Of a stretch of DNA of 64,000 bases, positions 25,286 to 34,560 are shown piece after piece; the stretch's first letter is position 1, and each line of letters begins with the position of its first letter. The stretch spans positions 45,001-109,000 of the forward strand of contig CAMXCT020006639.1 in assembly GCA_947184155.2 (NCBI GenBank), written 5' to 3'. The notes below the pieces were generated by a model. That model ran no database searches, had not been told where the DNA came from, and saw only the letters and a program-made list of their open reading frames with translations. Made by a program: the position numbers and the translations under genes. The DNA is from Cladocopium goreaui (taxonomy: Eukaryota > Sar > Dinophyceae > Suessiales > Symbiodiniaceae).

Positions 25286-25849
25286 TTTATGGTATTTTTA
25301 GGTTCATGGATGGATGTTCATCCCCCGTATTTAATGGTAAAGTAATAGGTATTGATAGGTATGGCCATAGATAGCAAACAGTTCTGGCCCATGATTGCAA
25401 CTTAACACAAACCTAACCACAGTTCTCAATGTGTAATTGTATGTAAATGTGACAGTCAGAAGCTTAGTAGACAACGAACATATGAAACACTGATTGTGGT
25501 ACTGAGATAACGGGTTTAACAAGTAAACAACGAAATTCTTGATCATGGTTAGTTGCATTTAAGTGATACATAACCTTAGTGGCTTATAAATGGCTACAAT
25601 TTGATCATTTCTGACCATAGTTAGTAACTCTCAGGACATCCCAGGACCTGGATGAAACAACTCCTGGGGGCTACAACTGCAGTTGGTATAGTAGCCCCAA
25701 ACAAATAGACAAGCAAAGCCACATTAAAGTAGTGAAGATTAACTTTTCTTTCTTGGCATTGCTAAACATGGATATAGATGGGTAATACGTACATTATGCC
25801 GTAATCAATTGAATATTCAATATATTTAAGTTTGGTTTATAGTTATATT

Positions 25850-25936
25850 TACCCTCTGGTAAACTAACATAACTATGGAAAATCACCATTGTTCATGGGT
25901 AAATCCACTATAAATGGTGATGTTCCATAGTTATGC
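25850..25936. repeat. MITE family A copy lacking its right end
   Basis: taccctctggtaaactaaca at the left. It ends at ttccatagttatg without the closing accagaggg. The exon at 25963-26022 lies 26 bp further on. Confidence 0.75.
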
Positions 25937-25962
25937 GTGCCCCAGTCATAACTGGTCGTGGC

Positions 25963-26022
25963 CTCGTCCTCTTTCTCCAGGGTCATGAGATATTCCCTGA
26001 ACCTCAGCCAGTTTCGGTGAGG
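25963..26022 (-). CDS. Candidate host exon, charged helix
   Basis: 60 nt in phase 0: PHRNWLRFREYLMTLEKEDE. Acceptor ccacccatcag| and a GC donor (GAG|GCCACG). One of the most convincing exons in this half of the window. Confidence 0.65.
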
Positions 26023-26249
26023 CTGATGGGTGGACTGGCCGCGTTCTTAACGGCCCCAGCGTTTTTAGTATTGAGGAGTCACTAATATCATGTATAGTAG
26101 GATGTAATATTCTCATATTTTAAAAATGCTAAAAATGCTTAACATGGAAATACATGGAATGACTGGAGAGTGATTCATTCTTATAGCTAACCAAATAGCT
26201 AGCACTTCACACATCTACACTGGATATCAATGGATATAAAACATCTAAT

Positions 26250-26342
26250 GTAGGTAAAACAATTTCATAAACCATCCCCCAAATCACCATAAATAGATGG
26301 TATAAAAAATTCCCAAATGGTTGGCTATTATTATTTTACCCA
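26250..26342. repeat. MITE family D, copy 1
   Basis: Left gtaggtaaaacaatttcata and right ttattattttacccat pair imperfectly. The centre (cccccaaatcaccataaatagatggtata) matches 51843-51935. Confidence 0.7.
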
Positions 26343-26357
26343 TATTAGCTATGTAAG

Positions 26358-26430
26358 TCCCTCTGATAAACTAACATCACCATGGAAAATCACTATTTTT
26401 CATGGGAAAATCAACTATTTGTATGGCCCA
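26358..26430. repeat. MITE family A, partial
   Basis: tccctctgataaactaacat through the inner hairpin; the right end is missing. Confidence 0.55.
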
Positions 26431-26472
26431 CATTATATCCCACATCTATTCTCACCATTGAGCTCCGTGCTC

Positions 26473-26514
26473 CTCACTGTGCCACATGGTCTCCTCCTTT
26501 TCCTCCTCGAAGCC
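26473..26514 (-). CDS. Candidate host micro-exon, acidic
   Basis: 42 nt in phase 0: GFEEEKEETMWHSE. Acceptor ggttttttcag| and a GA donor (GAG|GAGCAC). Confidence 0.6.
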
Positions 26515-26834
26515 CTGAAAAAACCACTCGCACTAAGGCTTAGTCGATTGGCATCACCATTCCAATTGGGATGGAAAATAAGACATAATATATATGGATG
26601 TGGGTCAAAATGGAAGACCTAGGGGACCACAGATGTTAGTCTAGTTTAGTATTGACCATCCAATTATTGGGGTACCTAATTTTGACCCATACCCATATAT
26701 TCAACATCACCATCTAAGGTCTAGGGATGGAAAATAAATGAACATAAGTCATATTCAAAATCATTCAAAATCACTATCTAAGGTCTAGGATTGAACATGG
26801 ATGTCTTCAAGTCTATGCTTATCATCCAGGAAAC

Positions 26835-26870
26835 GCAGCTGGCCATGTCCAGTACCCTGTCCAGTAGCTT
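26835..26870 (-). CDS. Candidate host micro-exon
   Basis: 36 nt in phase 0: KLLDRVLDMASC. Acceptor gactaccag| and donor TGC|GTTTCC. Confidence 0.5.
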
Positions 26871-26934
26871 CTGGTAGTCACATTGCAATGGACACTCACC
26901 AAGTGGCGTTTGGACAAAAAAAACAAACTATGAT

Positions 26935-27045
26935 ACTCTCTGGTAATTTAATAATGTGCTATCGAACATGGCCCATAGGTGATTTACCTTATTCAAACAT
27001 ATTCAAAATGGTGAGGCTCAATAGCTATCTTAAATGACCAAAGGG
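26935..27045. repeat. MITE family A, diverged copy
   Basis: tactctctggtaatttaata at the left end and ttaaatgaccaaagggca at the right. Confidence 0.65.
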
Positions 27046-27292
27046 CAATGTTCAAGTGCCACATGTTCTGTTTTTTCGGACGAGATTCCCCAAAAGCAGT
27101 TTACTTGGTATAAGCAAACCCAGGTCAATGTTCCGGTAGGAAAAATGGAACAATCATGCTTATCCAAAAAGGAAAGTAAGTGATGGTGAGCGAGTGAGCG
27201 AACGAGCAAGTGATGGGCGTCTTTCAAATAGATTCAAACAGTCCACCATCAGAATGCATGTGGACCAATCAAACTAAGCAGTAAACATCATA

Positions 27293-27362
27293 TAAGTCAG
27301 TTGGGATGATGAAATTCCCAACTGAATGGAAAGTCATAAACATGTTCCAAACCACCAATCAG
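27293..27362. repeat. MITE family B, 5'-truncated
   Basis: The right half is intact (cagttgggatgatgaaattc ... accaccaatcag); the left CTGGTTGG is absent. Confidence 0.7.
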
Positions 27363-27383
27363 ATACTAGTATAATAATATAGT

Positions 27384-27495
27384 TACCCTCTGGTTATTTA
27401 ACATAGCCATGGAAAATTGCCCATTTATAGATGGTTTACCGGTTTACCTGTTAAAAATGGTGATTTTCCATGGCAATGTTAAATAGCCAGAGGGT
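27384..27495. repeat. MITE family A copy
   Basis: accctctggttatttaacat at the left end and ttaaatagccagagggt at the right. The inner catggaaaa/ttttccatgg arms are intact. Confidence 0.85.
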
Positions 27496-27560
27496 TCATG
27501 ACTGTTCATGAGCATCTTCAAATCAAGGAGAATTAAAGCCACGCCACTGCCGGTATCTAC

Positions 27561-27692
27561 CGGAGTCCTCAGCGTGCTTGGAGATGGAATTGTTGGTCAG
27601 GTGCGAATATTTGTTCTTCAACCTGGAGCGCCCAACAATAACGGGACCACTGACCTCCAAAAGGTTGTCCAGACGACCTGGTGTTGGAGCAA
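27561..27692 (-). CDS. Candidate host exon
   Basis: Acceptor aaatcaacag| and donor CCG|GTAGAT. The open frame includes VAPTPGRLDNLLEVSGPVIV and, further on, SHLTNNSISKHAEDS. An internal GAG|GTCAGT and CCAG|GTTG could mark a small intron. The frame stays open upstream to about 27930. Confidence 0.55.
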
Positions 27693-28029
27693 CTGTTGAT
27701 TTGATGTTTGAAACCTGGAAACTTATGTGACATTTGGAGGTGAACATCATTTCAATCACATTCTGGCGCAAGTTTGGCAATTTTGGGACTTCCAAGATGT
27801 GAATAACGCATATTTGATGGGAACAGTCAATTGGAAAATACATCTCCGGATGAACTTCCCCTATGGAAACTCGTGTTGCATGTGAGAGTAAAACTTGTTT
27901 CGAGCCTTCGAGCATCAAAGTGATTAGCATTCCAGTTCCAAATATATCTGATGTTTGAAAACAAAATGGTGTTTAGCCAAATATATCAAGGATATTCCTA
28001 AACAAATATACCAAATATATCAAAGTGGT

Positions 28030-28215
28030 GTTTTATCATTCTCTTTCCTCACTATACAAAAAAACATCACACTGTGCTTGCTTTCACCAGGGTCACCGCG
28101 ATAATTTTCCCGAGATTTTCCACCATGGGTGAAGTCATTGAAGCTACTCGTTGTGCCGAACGGATGTGGACCAGCCAGTAACCCTTCAGTAACCATCCAA
28201 CAAACACTCATAGTT
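28030..28215 (-). CDS. Possible coding region, limits unknown
   Basis: Minus frame with AGPHPFGTTSSFNDFTHGGK followed by more polar residues. It lies just beside the A element at 28232. No confident splice sites. Confidence 0.3.
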
Positions 28216-28231
28216 GATGAGTTGATCTGGG

Positions 28232-28338
28232 TACCCTCTGGTAAACTAACAAAAAACTATGGGAAATCACCATATTTAATGGGAAAATCCACTATAAATG
28301 ACCATTTTCTACAGCTATGTTAATTTACCAGAGGGTAA
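28232..28338. repeat. MITE family A copy
   Basis: taccctctggtaaactaaca at the left end and ttaatttaccagagggta at the right, nearly perfect arms. Confidence 0.85.
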
Positions 28339-28405
28339 ATATTCACATCTTTCACTAATCTGATTTTTTTTGGCTATTTGGGTATATAGCTACCCCTACT
28401 AACCG

Positions 28406-28681
28406 TCATTCCAGTGAGGATGATAGTTGATCACTTTTTGCCCCGTGTGTTGTGCGCAAATGTCTTGGGTATCTATCATTGGACCAACTCATTTCAGGAC
28501 CGCCGTGCACCTCTTTGGATTGTAATCTGCGAAAGAGAAGCGGAGATAACAGTCCTGGTGGATGAATCGCTTGGGTGATTCTACAAATCGGGAACCCCCC
28601 AAGGGCCCAAGACCATGAGATTCCACAGTGATTCAGCAACATGTTCTCGGTGTCGAAAAGGGATCCCCAATTCTTTATCAA
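28406..28681 (-). CDS. Possible coding region, limits unknown
   Basis: A 91-codon open minus frame with ordinary residue composition (starts MIKNWGSLFDTENMLLNHCG). No clear splice pair; it could be chance. Confidence 0.25.
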   Translation of the reverse strand: MIKNWGSLFDTENMLLNHCGISWSWALGGFPICRITQAIHPPGLLSPLLFRRLQSKEVHGGPEMSWSNDRYPRHLRTTHGAKSDQLSSSLE

Positions 28682-29104
28682 ACCACACGAAAACAGCTGA
28701 AACCAGCGTGGTGCTTTGGGTCAGCCAACTATACAACTAAACTACCATTCTGAGCAGCAAAGGAATTGGCTGAAACATGTTAAAACATCCTGCAAAGTGG
28801 CTCCCCCCAGCTATGTTCACTGTAGATAACTCCACCATAAGTACCATAAGTTTAACAATTATTGTATTACAAATCATGGTGGTTATGAACCAACAGAAAA
28901 CTAGCATAAACCCGATATCACTCCACATGTTTGGTGGTTGTATGTTTTCTTAATCCCAAGGTTTCTTCGTTAAATCACGTCAAAAACCATCATAAAATCA
29001 CCACTGTTGTCTACATACCCCTTTCTATTGGTTCAAAATCACCATAGTTTGCTGAAAAATCCCCCACGTCTTCCACAAGGTGGTGCCCCCCCCCCCATAG
29101 GAAT

Positions 29105-29208
29105 CTGGTTGGTGGTTGACCTACCCCTCTGAAAAATCATAGTCAATGGGAAGGATGACATCCCATACATAATGGAAAATAAAGTTCATGTTTGAAACCA
29201 CCAACCAG
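29105..29208. repeat. MITE family B copy
   Basis: CTGGTTGGTGGTTGACCTACC to tttgaaaccaccaaccag, full length. Confidence 0.8.
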
Positions 29209-29350
29209 CAATAGTATATATATATTGGTTTAGTGATGCCCCCCCAGTGATGTTAGTTGGTTTATAAACCATAGGAATTGTATATATATATATATATCTA
29301 CCATAAACCATAGTTCTTAGAGTCATTTGCACCACCATAGCGATTCTGAC

Positions 29351-29418
29351 CTGGGGCCTTTTTCGCAAGTCGTCCCCCGTTCCCGTCCTCGTAAAACCAA
29401 GCTGCCAGTGGAGACCAC
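29351..29418 (-). CDS. Candidate host exon, frame unresolved
   Basis: Acceptor attctgaaag| and donor CCCAG|GTCAGA. All three frames are open: GLHWQLGFTRTGTGDDLRKR, WSPLAAWFYEDGNGGRLAKK, or VVSTGSLVLRGRERG. Last host-type exon before the foreign insertions. Confidence 0.45.
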
Positions 29419-29429
29419 CTTTCAGAATT

Positions 29430-31154
29430 GCCATGGTTTCGAGTTTTGTTTGGGGGCTGTTGAAAATGTTAGGTGCAAGGGAATTATATCATAATCTAAT
29501 TGGTGAATTATATTATGAAACTATTCTGTTATGTTACCATTTGATATATAGATGATCATCGTTATCAAGGAATATAATGACAAAAACTCTAATCATTAAC
29601 ATATTCGTCTTGTTAACCGATTGGGGTTAAGTAATAAACAAAAATTATACAAGTATGGGTTTAATCTAGTTCATCAAAATCAATCAATTGCTTTACATTG
29701 ATGATTCGATGATTGTTTAATTGTTTAATGGTGCATTCCATTGATTCATCCAAGTAATAGGGGTTTAGCTAATTTTGTAGTAAACCAACATATGGCCATG
29801 TTTATCAATAACTGATACGTCAATAACTGATACGTCAATAACTGATATATGTACATATATATATATAATATATATATAAATATGGTGGAGTTATATAAGC
29901 ATCAAACAACTAGGTTTATCATTTAGTATCCATTGGATATACCAATTTAATAAGTTTTCGAACTCTAATAATCACATGCTAATTAGTCAAAGAATATAGG
30001 ATTTAGCCTAGCCATCAACAAGGTAAGTACCTTAATCCAGAGATACGGATAAGTTCGCAATGATTTGGCAGAATATCTCAACATCTGTGGGACCGTTACA
30101 ACGGGAATGCACATACATACGCTTGCATGCTATTTTACATTTTGACGTAGAAAGAACATGGTATAGGATTCTGACCCATACCCACCTATGCACAGTAGCC
30201 AGTCAACGTCAGAGCAATCTCCAAACTCATCAAGAGGTGGTGTGACGTTAGCTCTAGATCAAGACTCAAGACATCAACCACTACAGTGACTCCCCATTTT
30301 TTGGAATAGTAAATGTGAGAATAGTCAGTCACCTTAACTCCGTCAACTAGGGTTTTTTGGCTGACACAAGCCCAACAAAAACAGCTGAAACCATTCCCGA
30401 AACCAACCAGCAAATCCTTCAAAGGCCGCCGCACCTTGTCACCAGGACCCATTGGCGAATATCAAACCTCTTGGATCAGGTCACAAGTCAAAAGTCTGGA
30501 CGAAGGGTTTTCTACCTTCTCAATGGTATGTGCCTGTCTCAACCCTCCTCCCTGTATCAAAGGTGCTTTCTTTTTCCCCTCCTCAAAGGTCCTGGTTTCC
30601 CAACCGTATTCCCGGAAAATTTTCCCATGTTCGAAGGATTTCTCAAGGCCAAGTGTTTTCCCACAGTGAAGGTTCGCGCTCAAGGCTGCCAAAAAAAAAA
30701 TAAATAAAATAAAATCCCGGAGACAAACCCATACCCCGGGGAAGAACACTTGCGACCGAACATTGCAAATATGCATAAAACATGCTATGTGTTTTTCTCA
30801 ATGGTATGTGCCCGTCTTAATTTTTTTAAAAATTTTATTTTTATTTTTTCTCCCCGGAGGTCCCGGAGAGGAACCCTTGGAATTTCTTCCCCCGGAGGTC
30901 CCGTAGAGGAACCCCTGAAACCCTTTTGCTCGTTTTTTTCTCTGTGTCGTCTTTCGTCGTCCGTCGTGTTTCAATGGGGATCCTTGAGACAGACACTTGA
31001 CCTGAGCAAGACCACAAACGAGAAAGTACCTTGGCGCAGACCTTCGAACAAGGGTTCCAAGGTCCAAGCCCGACATGGACATGCTGGTGAATGGCTATGG
31101 GTACCTGAAAAAAACCATTGGTTAATCATCAGTTTTCTTCTTAAAAGTACACAT
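29430..31154. other. Stretch without a convincing gene, flanking the foreign elements
   Basis: Contains a 17-bp direct repeat of caataactgatacgt (29806-29850) and two copies of ctcaatggtatgtgcc (about 30520 and 30797). It also has a duplicated ggaggtcccg-gaggaaccc segment (30856 and 30894). Plus frames at 30357-30707 and 30750-31259 are open but resemble no known family. Confidence 0.4.
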
Positions 31155-31161
31155 GTGGGGG
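31155..31161. repeat. Target-site duplication, left copy
   Basis: GTGGGGG immediately outside the left terminal repeat. It recurs at 34473-34479. Polintons usually make 6-bp duplications, so the size fits; the run of G makes the exact length uncertain. Confidence 0.65.
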
Positions 31162-31335
31162 AAAAAAATGGTAAAACAGGGGAACTGGGACAAGACAGGT
31201 TGGAGGTCAGGTGGGAGGCTGTTATGTTTTTGTTCAATGTTGTAAATCTAAATGTTTGACTGTTTCTTTCTGTTAATCTTGCTAAATGTTTCGTCGGAGT
31301 TGTTTGATTAATGTTTGGTTTGGATGAGGGTAGGG
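31162..31335. repeat. Left terminal inverted repeat of the Polinton-like element
   Basis: aatggtaaaacaggggaact, ggttggaggtcaggtgggag, caatgttgtaaatctaaatg and gtttctttctgttaatcttg all recur as reverse complements in 34305-34472. Identity is high for the first 130 bp and declines inward. Confidence 0.9.
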
Positions 31336-31354
31336 TGAACAGGTTGTTGTGGTT

Positions 31355-31660
31355 TTACTGTATGAGATAGTGTCCATTAATGTTCATTTGATGCTTGATG
31401 CTTTCTTCGTGTCGTTTCATTGTATATTTTCTTACTTCACATTTACAAATTGGACATTCCAACGTTTCTTTCTTTTTATCACTTAATTCTTCCTTTTTCC
31501 TTTCGTAGTATTGTTGAGAATATTGTTTTAAAGTTTCTTTGTGCTGTTCCCTGTATCTGCGTTTGTTTTCTAAGCATTTATTACACTGCTTACATTCATT
31601 TTTGTAGTAGTCTAACGGTTGAAAAACTTTACATTTAGAACACTGCTTTTTGTCAGTCAT
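31355..31660 (-). CDS. Small zinc-binding protein of the Polinton-like element
   Basis: 101 residues, intact frame. The N-terminus has Cys7-x2-Cys10 followed by Cys23, Cys26 and Cys29. The middle is a lysine/glutamate-rich helix (about 30-65). The C-terminus is a C2H2-like finger: Cys69-x2-Cys72, His84, His90. Proteins of this layout are common in giant viruses and virus-like elements of protists (general knowledge); the role is not established. It is the only ORF of this element without an obvious lesion. The stop lies just inside the left terminal repeat. Confidence 0.7.
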   Translation of the reverse strand: MTDKKQCSKCKVFQPLDYYKNECKQCNKCLENKRRYREQHKETLKQYSQQYYERKKEELSDKKKETLECPICKCEVRKYTMKRHEESIKHQMNINGHYLIQ

Positions 31661-31760
31661 TATACCTCTACAATTTAAAGGGGTTATGTCTTTAAGGTGG
31701 TTTTAGGGTGGATTACATCATAATATATTTTATTAAGATATTATGAACTAATCGTTAGGT

Positions 31761-32182
31761 TTAGTGTCTCCACTTTTCATCACCACTACCTATTCCATCC
31801 CAACATTGAGAAACAATTGTTTTGATGTTGTAGAACACTAAAATGATTGTGTCTCTATCAAGTCCTCGTTGGTCAATCAAGTATCCCAACACTGACAATA
31901 GTGTATAATAGTTTTGTTGTAATGCTGTCATTCCTCCTCTATGGTGTATCCTCTCACCGTGTTTTTTGATTAAATCTTTATCAAATATGTTTTCATAAAT
32001 TTATTTCATAAGGTCGTGGTTTATCTCTCCATACTCTGCGTATTGCTCTAAAGATTGTTTTTGCTTAAGCAGTAGGTCATATTCTATAAAGTTATAATCA
32101 GGATAAGATTTTTTTGTATGAAATTCATTAATCATTCTCTGCCTCTTTTTAGTTCCTCTTCACTAACTCCAATCATTGGCAT
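31761..32182 (-). pseudogene. Broken ORF of the Polinton-like element
   Basis: It begins with ATG at 32182 directly below promoter-like motif 1 (MPMIGVSEEELKRG). It then needs a frame change, and continues through SYPDYNFIEYDLLLKQKQSL, an in-frame stop and GMTALQQNYYTLLSVLGYLI to a stop at 31761-31763. The reconstructed span would be about 135 codons. The product is not recognised. Confidence 0.6.
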
Positions 32183-32190
32183 TTTTCACT

Positions 32191-32236
32191 TACTATATAT
32201 ATATATATATATATAGGTATTTTTTCTTTAAGTATC
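32191..32236 (-). promoter_or_regulatory. Promoter-like motif 1
   Basis: Read on the minus strand: tacttaaagaaaaaatacc, then (TA)n, then TAGTAAG, ending 8 bp before the ATG at 32182. The same arrangement occurs at 32822 and 33311. Confidence 0.65.
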
Positions 32237-32254
32237 TATCACTGTTTGTAGGTG

Positions 32255-32600
32255 TTATTTTATTTCATCTTGATTAATATAATGCTCATAGTGTTTGAAC
32301 AGTTTGAATAGGTCTTTTAATCTGAAATCTATATTTGTAAATTCATAATAACGGTTTAAGCTAGGACCAGGAAACATCCAACAATTTTTTATTGCTTTTA
32401 TATTGTGAAGGTCTTCAAGCATTTGATATGTATGTCCTAAGTTTTTCTTTACATAAGATTTAGTCGCATGAAGAAATATGCCTTTCTTCAGTGTAGGATT
32501 TTTCATCAATATGTCTATTTCTCATGTGTCGGTCAATCACATTATCAAACAAATCTATTGGCGATGCTTCCATCCTTGTTTTAAAGACATGTATTTGTTT
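32255..32600 (-). pseudogene. Broken ORF of the Polinton-like element
   Basis: An upstream segment (start MEASPIDLFDNVIDRHMRN near 32570) and the 84-codon frame 32255-32509 (TYQMLEDLHNIKAIKNCWMF, SLNRYYEFTNIDFRLKDLFK) are in different frames and probably one ancestral gene. Aromatic-rich and Lys-rich; no family recognised. Confidence 0.5.
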
Positions 32601-32618
32601 TTTTGCTACTGAATTGAT

Positions 32619-32816
32619 TTATTTATCTTCAAAGTAGTCTTGATTGTATGTTATATATCTATACTCCTTTTCTCTCAAGTCTTTACATTTTGAACAGTGA
32701 AGATTATAACTACATATCTCATCACAAATTCTAGCAGGGAAAATATTGTTCAATAAAACCTTTTGGTTAGTCATTTCTTTTTTACAACACCCACGGTTTT
32801 TATAAGTAAATAGCAT
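32619..32816 (-). CDS. Small Cys-rich protein of the Polinton-like element
   Basis: 65 residues. Cysteines are clustered (RGCCKKE near 10, then CDEIC and CSKCKD), suggesting metal binding. The ATG lies 5 bp below promoter-like motif 2. It may be complete, or the 5' part of the downstream broken gene. Confidence 0.5.
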   Translation of the reverse strand: MLFTYKNRGCCKKEMTNQKVLLNNIFPARICDEICSYNLHCSKCKDLREKEYRYITYNQDYFEDK

Positions 32817-32821
32817 CCTCT

Positions 32822-32852
32822 TACTATATATAGGTAATTTTTCTTTAAGTAG
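32822..32852 (-). promoter_or_regulatory. Promoter-like motif 2
   Basis: Minus-strand acttaaagaaaaattaccta followed by tatatagtaa, then GAGG and ATG. Same order of blocks as motifs 1 and 3. Confidence 0.65.
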
Positions 32853-32867
32853 TTTTTGGGGGTTCGT

Positions 32868-33194
32868 TCAGTTATCGGGTTCGGGTTGGTTTTTATTTTC
32901 CCTTTCCTCCTCTTCCAGTTCCTTTATAACCATATCTATTTCACTCATTCCTTCGTTTGGGTCTTGTCCATTGGCGAGGTTTCTTAACCTCTCAAAATCC
33001 TTCACTTTGTGTCTTTCATTGGGTGGGAGGGTTTTGAGATGTTCCTTCAACTCTGTCAGGTCAAAGTATGTGTCATGTTTTTCATCCTCATTTTCCAAAA
33101 ACATTTCCATTTTTTGCTGTTCCATCTCCATAAGTTTGTTTTCCATATATTGGAATTTCATTTGCTTCTTGTAGCATTGTAGCACTTGCCACAA
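32868..33194 (-). CDS. Glu/Lys-rich protein of the Polinton-like element
   Basis: 108-codon frame with a Met/Glu/Gln-rich helix (MENKLMEMEQQKMEMFLENE), then DLTELKEHLKTLPPNERHKV and an acidic tail (KELEEEERENKNQPEPDN). It overlaps the 33158-33298 ORF in another frame, so the two may be one gene split by an indel. Function unknown. Confidence 0.5.
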   Translation of the reverse strand: MWQVLQCYKKQMKFQYMENKLMEMEQQKMEMFLENEDEKHDTYFDLTELKEHLKTLPPNERHKVKDFERLRNLANGQDPNEGMSEIDMVIKELEEEERENKNQPEPDN

Positions 33195-33298
33195 ACATTC
33201 ACGAAGGTTTTGAGCAAGTAGTTCCGATTAGATTGTTTTCTATCGTTCAGGGTTATAGCAACTGTCATTATACGACATCCACAGTCAAATTTAGTCAT
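33158..33298 (-). CDS. Short zinc-ribbon-like ORF
   Basis: 46 codons starting just below promoter-like motif 3. Cys pairs CGC near the N-terminus and CGKC near residues 37-40 would fit a small zinc ribbon. It stops shortly after, overlapping the next ORF. Too short for the six-frame minimum but supported by the promoter position. Confidence 0.5.
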   Translation of the reverse strand: MTKFDCGCRIMTVAITLNDRKQSNRNYLLKTFVNVCGKCYNATRSK

Positions 33299-33310
33299 CT
33301 TATTTACTCT

Positions 33311-33343
33311 TACTATATATATATAGGTATTTTTTTTTAAGTA
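33311..33343. promoter_or_regulatory. Promoter-like motif 3, between divergent genes
   Basis: Minus-strand acttaaaaaaaaatacctat then (TA)n and TAGTAAGAG, 13 bp above the ATG at 33298. The plus-strand integrase starts 44 bp to the right, so the site separates divergent genes. Confidence 0.6.
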
Positions 33344-33386
33344 TATTTTTTATTGTTGATAATTAAAAAAAATAATATTATAATAT

Positions 33387-34355
33387 ATGGCAAGGAGACT
33401 ATCCCGAGATGACATCATAAGCAATGTCTATTACAATCTTGAAACGGGCTTCGGTTCAATCAATGAGACCCTTAAGAAAGCCAAGGAACAAGACCAGACC
33501 ATCAACAGGGTGGATGTGGAAAACTTTATGAGGAAACAACCCAACAAACAGATTAGAAAATACAGGGGTTCAAATTCCTACACCGCGCCCTTCGCAAGGT
33601 TTGAATATCAGGTTGACATAATGGATATTAGAAACCCCTTACCAAAGAACCAGAGACGAAAATTCCCATCAAGAACGACGAATCGAGATACGGGTTGGTG
33701 GTCATTGACATCTTCAGCAAGTTGGCAAACGTCGTCCCTATGAAAGAAAAATCCGGACCAATTACATTGTCGGCGATGAAAGAGAGTTTCAACAAAATGG
33801 GTTTTCCGATGTCCGTTTATAGTGATGATGACCGTGCCTTCCAAGCGGGTGTAAAAGACTTTTTTGAGAAAGAAGGCATCACTCACGTCGTCACCCTAAC
33901 ACACGCTAATGTTGTGGGGCGTTTCATAAGGACGATGAAAAATATGATACACGATAGAGTTAGGTTTAATCGTGGCAGTTGGACTGTGATGTTGTCCAAG
34001 GCGTTGGATAAATACAACGACACCATTGTTCATCAACCAAAATGAAACCCAAGGATGCCCACGACGACAAGAACCATATGAACGTCAGGGTGAGTTTGAC
34101 AAGGAGGGAAAAGAACACTCGCAAATATCCAGACGTCAAAGTGAATGATATGGTGAAGGTCTTTGAGAAGAAAAAAACAACTACACCGAGAGGAAGGAGT
34201 ATAACTCAAAATGGAGCAATCAATCCTACAAAATCGTCAAGATAGAATACGATGACGTCGGAAACAGAACCTTCAAACTGGAAGGATTGAACAAACCCAA
34301 TTATCCCCTTCATTCAAACCAAACATTATCACAACAACCTCAACAACACATTTAG
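33387..34355 (+). pseudogene. Retroviral-type (Polinton) integrase, frameshifted
   Basis: The start ATG at 33387 opens an N-terminal region (MARRLSRDDIISNVYYNLET) and FEYQVDIMDI with the first catalytic Asp (residue 77). A frameshift near 33650 leads into YGLVVIDIFSKLANVVPM and VYSDDDRAF (second Asp). The position expected for catalytic Glu in ANVVGRFIRTMKNM is Gly. A second shift near 34045 gives KYPDVKVNDMVKVFEKK. A third near 34165 gives the SH3/chromo-like tail (WSNQSYKIVKIEYDDVGNRT). The final stop is at 34353, inside the right terminal repeat. It cannot make a working enzyme. Confidence 0.85.
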
Positions 34356-34472
34356 CAAGATTAACAGAAAGAAACAGTCAAACATTTAGATTTACAACAT
34401 TGAACAGAAACATAACAGCCTCCCACATGACCTCCAACCTGTCTTGTCCCAGTTCCCCGGTTTTACCATTTT
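34305..34472. repeat. Right terminal inverted repeat of the Polinton-like element
   Basis: Reverse complement of 31162-31335, including caagattaacagaaagaaac and aggtTGGAGGTCA-type blocks. It contains the last 17 codons of the integrase. Confidence 0.9.
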
Positions 34473-34479
34473 GTGGGGG
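34473..34479. repeat. Target-site duplication, right copy
   Basis: GTGGGGG, matching 31155-31161 in the same orientation. Confidence 0.65.
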
Positions 34480-34515
34480 GGTATAGGGTATATACCATTT
34501 TCCGACAGACCCCAT

Positions 34516-34560
34516 ACTGTGGATGGAAGAAATCCCAGTGCAGGGGGAAAGGGGGCCCGC
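34516..34560. repeat. Left terminal inverted repeat of the 9.2-kb element
   Basis: Pairs imperfectly with 43629-43672. The same first 20 bases occur in the 24519-24642 hairpin. Confidence 0.7.

Larger units (their letters stand above)
31162..34472. mobile_element. Polinton/Maverick-like remnant, 3.3 kb
   Basis: Bounded by inverted repeats of about 170 bp and a GTGGGGG duplication. It carries a broken retroviral-type integrase on the plus strand next to the right end, and several small minus-strand ORFs. Complete Polintons are 15-20 kb with protein-primed polymerase, ATPase, protease and capsid genes. None of these is seen here, so the copy is an internally deleted or minimal derivative. Frameshifts show it is no longer expressed as intact proteins. 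It sits inside what would be a host intron. Confidence 0.85.

Noticed and set aside
30357..31259. Plus-strand frames of 116 and 169 codons beside the Polinton-like element
   Set aside because: No recognisable domain, repeated non-coding fragments inside, and the second frame runs into the left terminal repeat.
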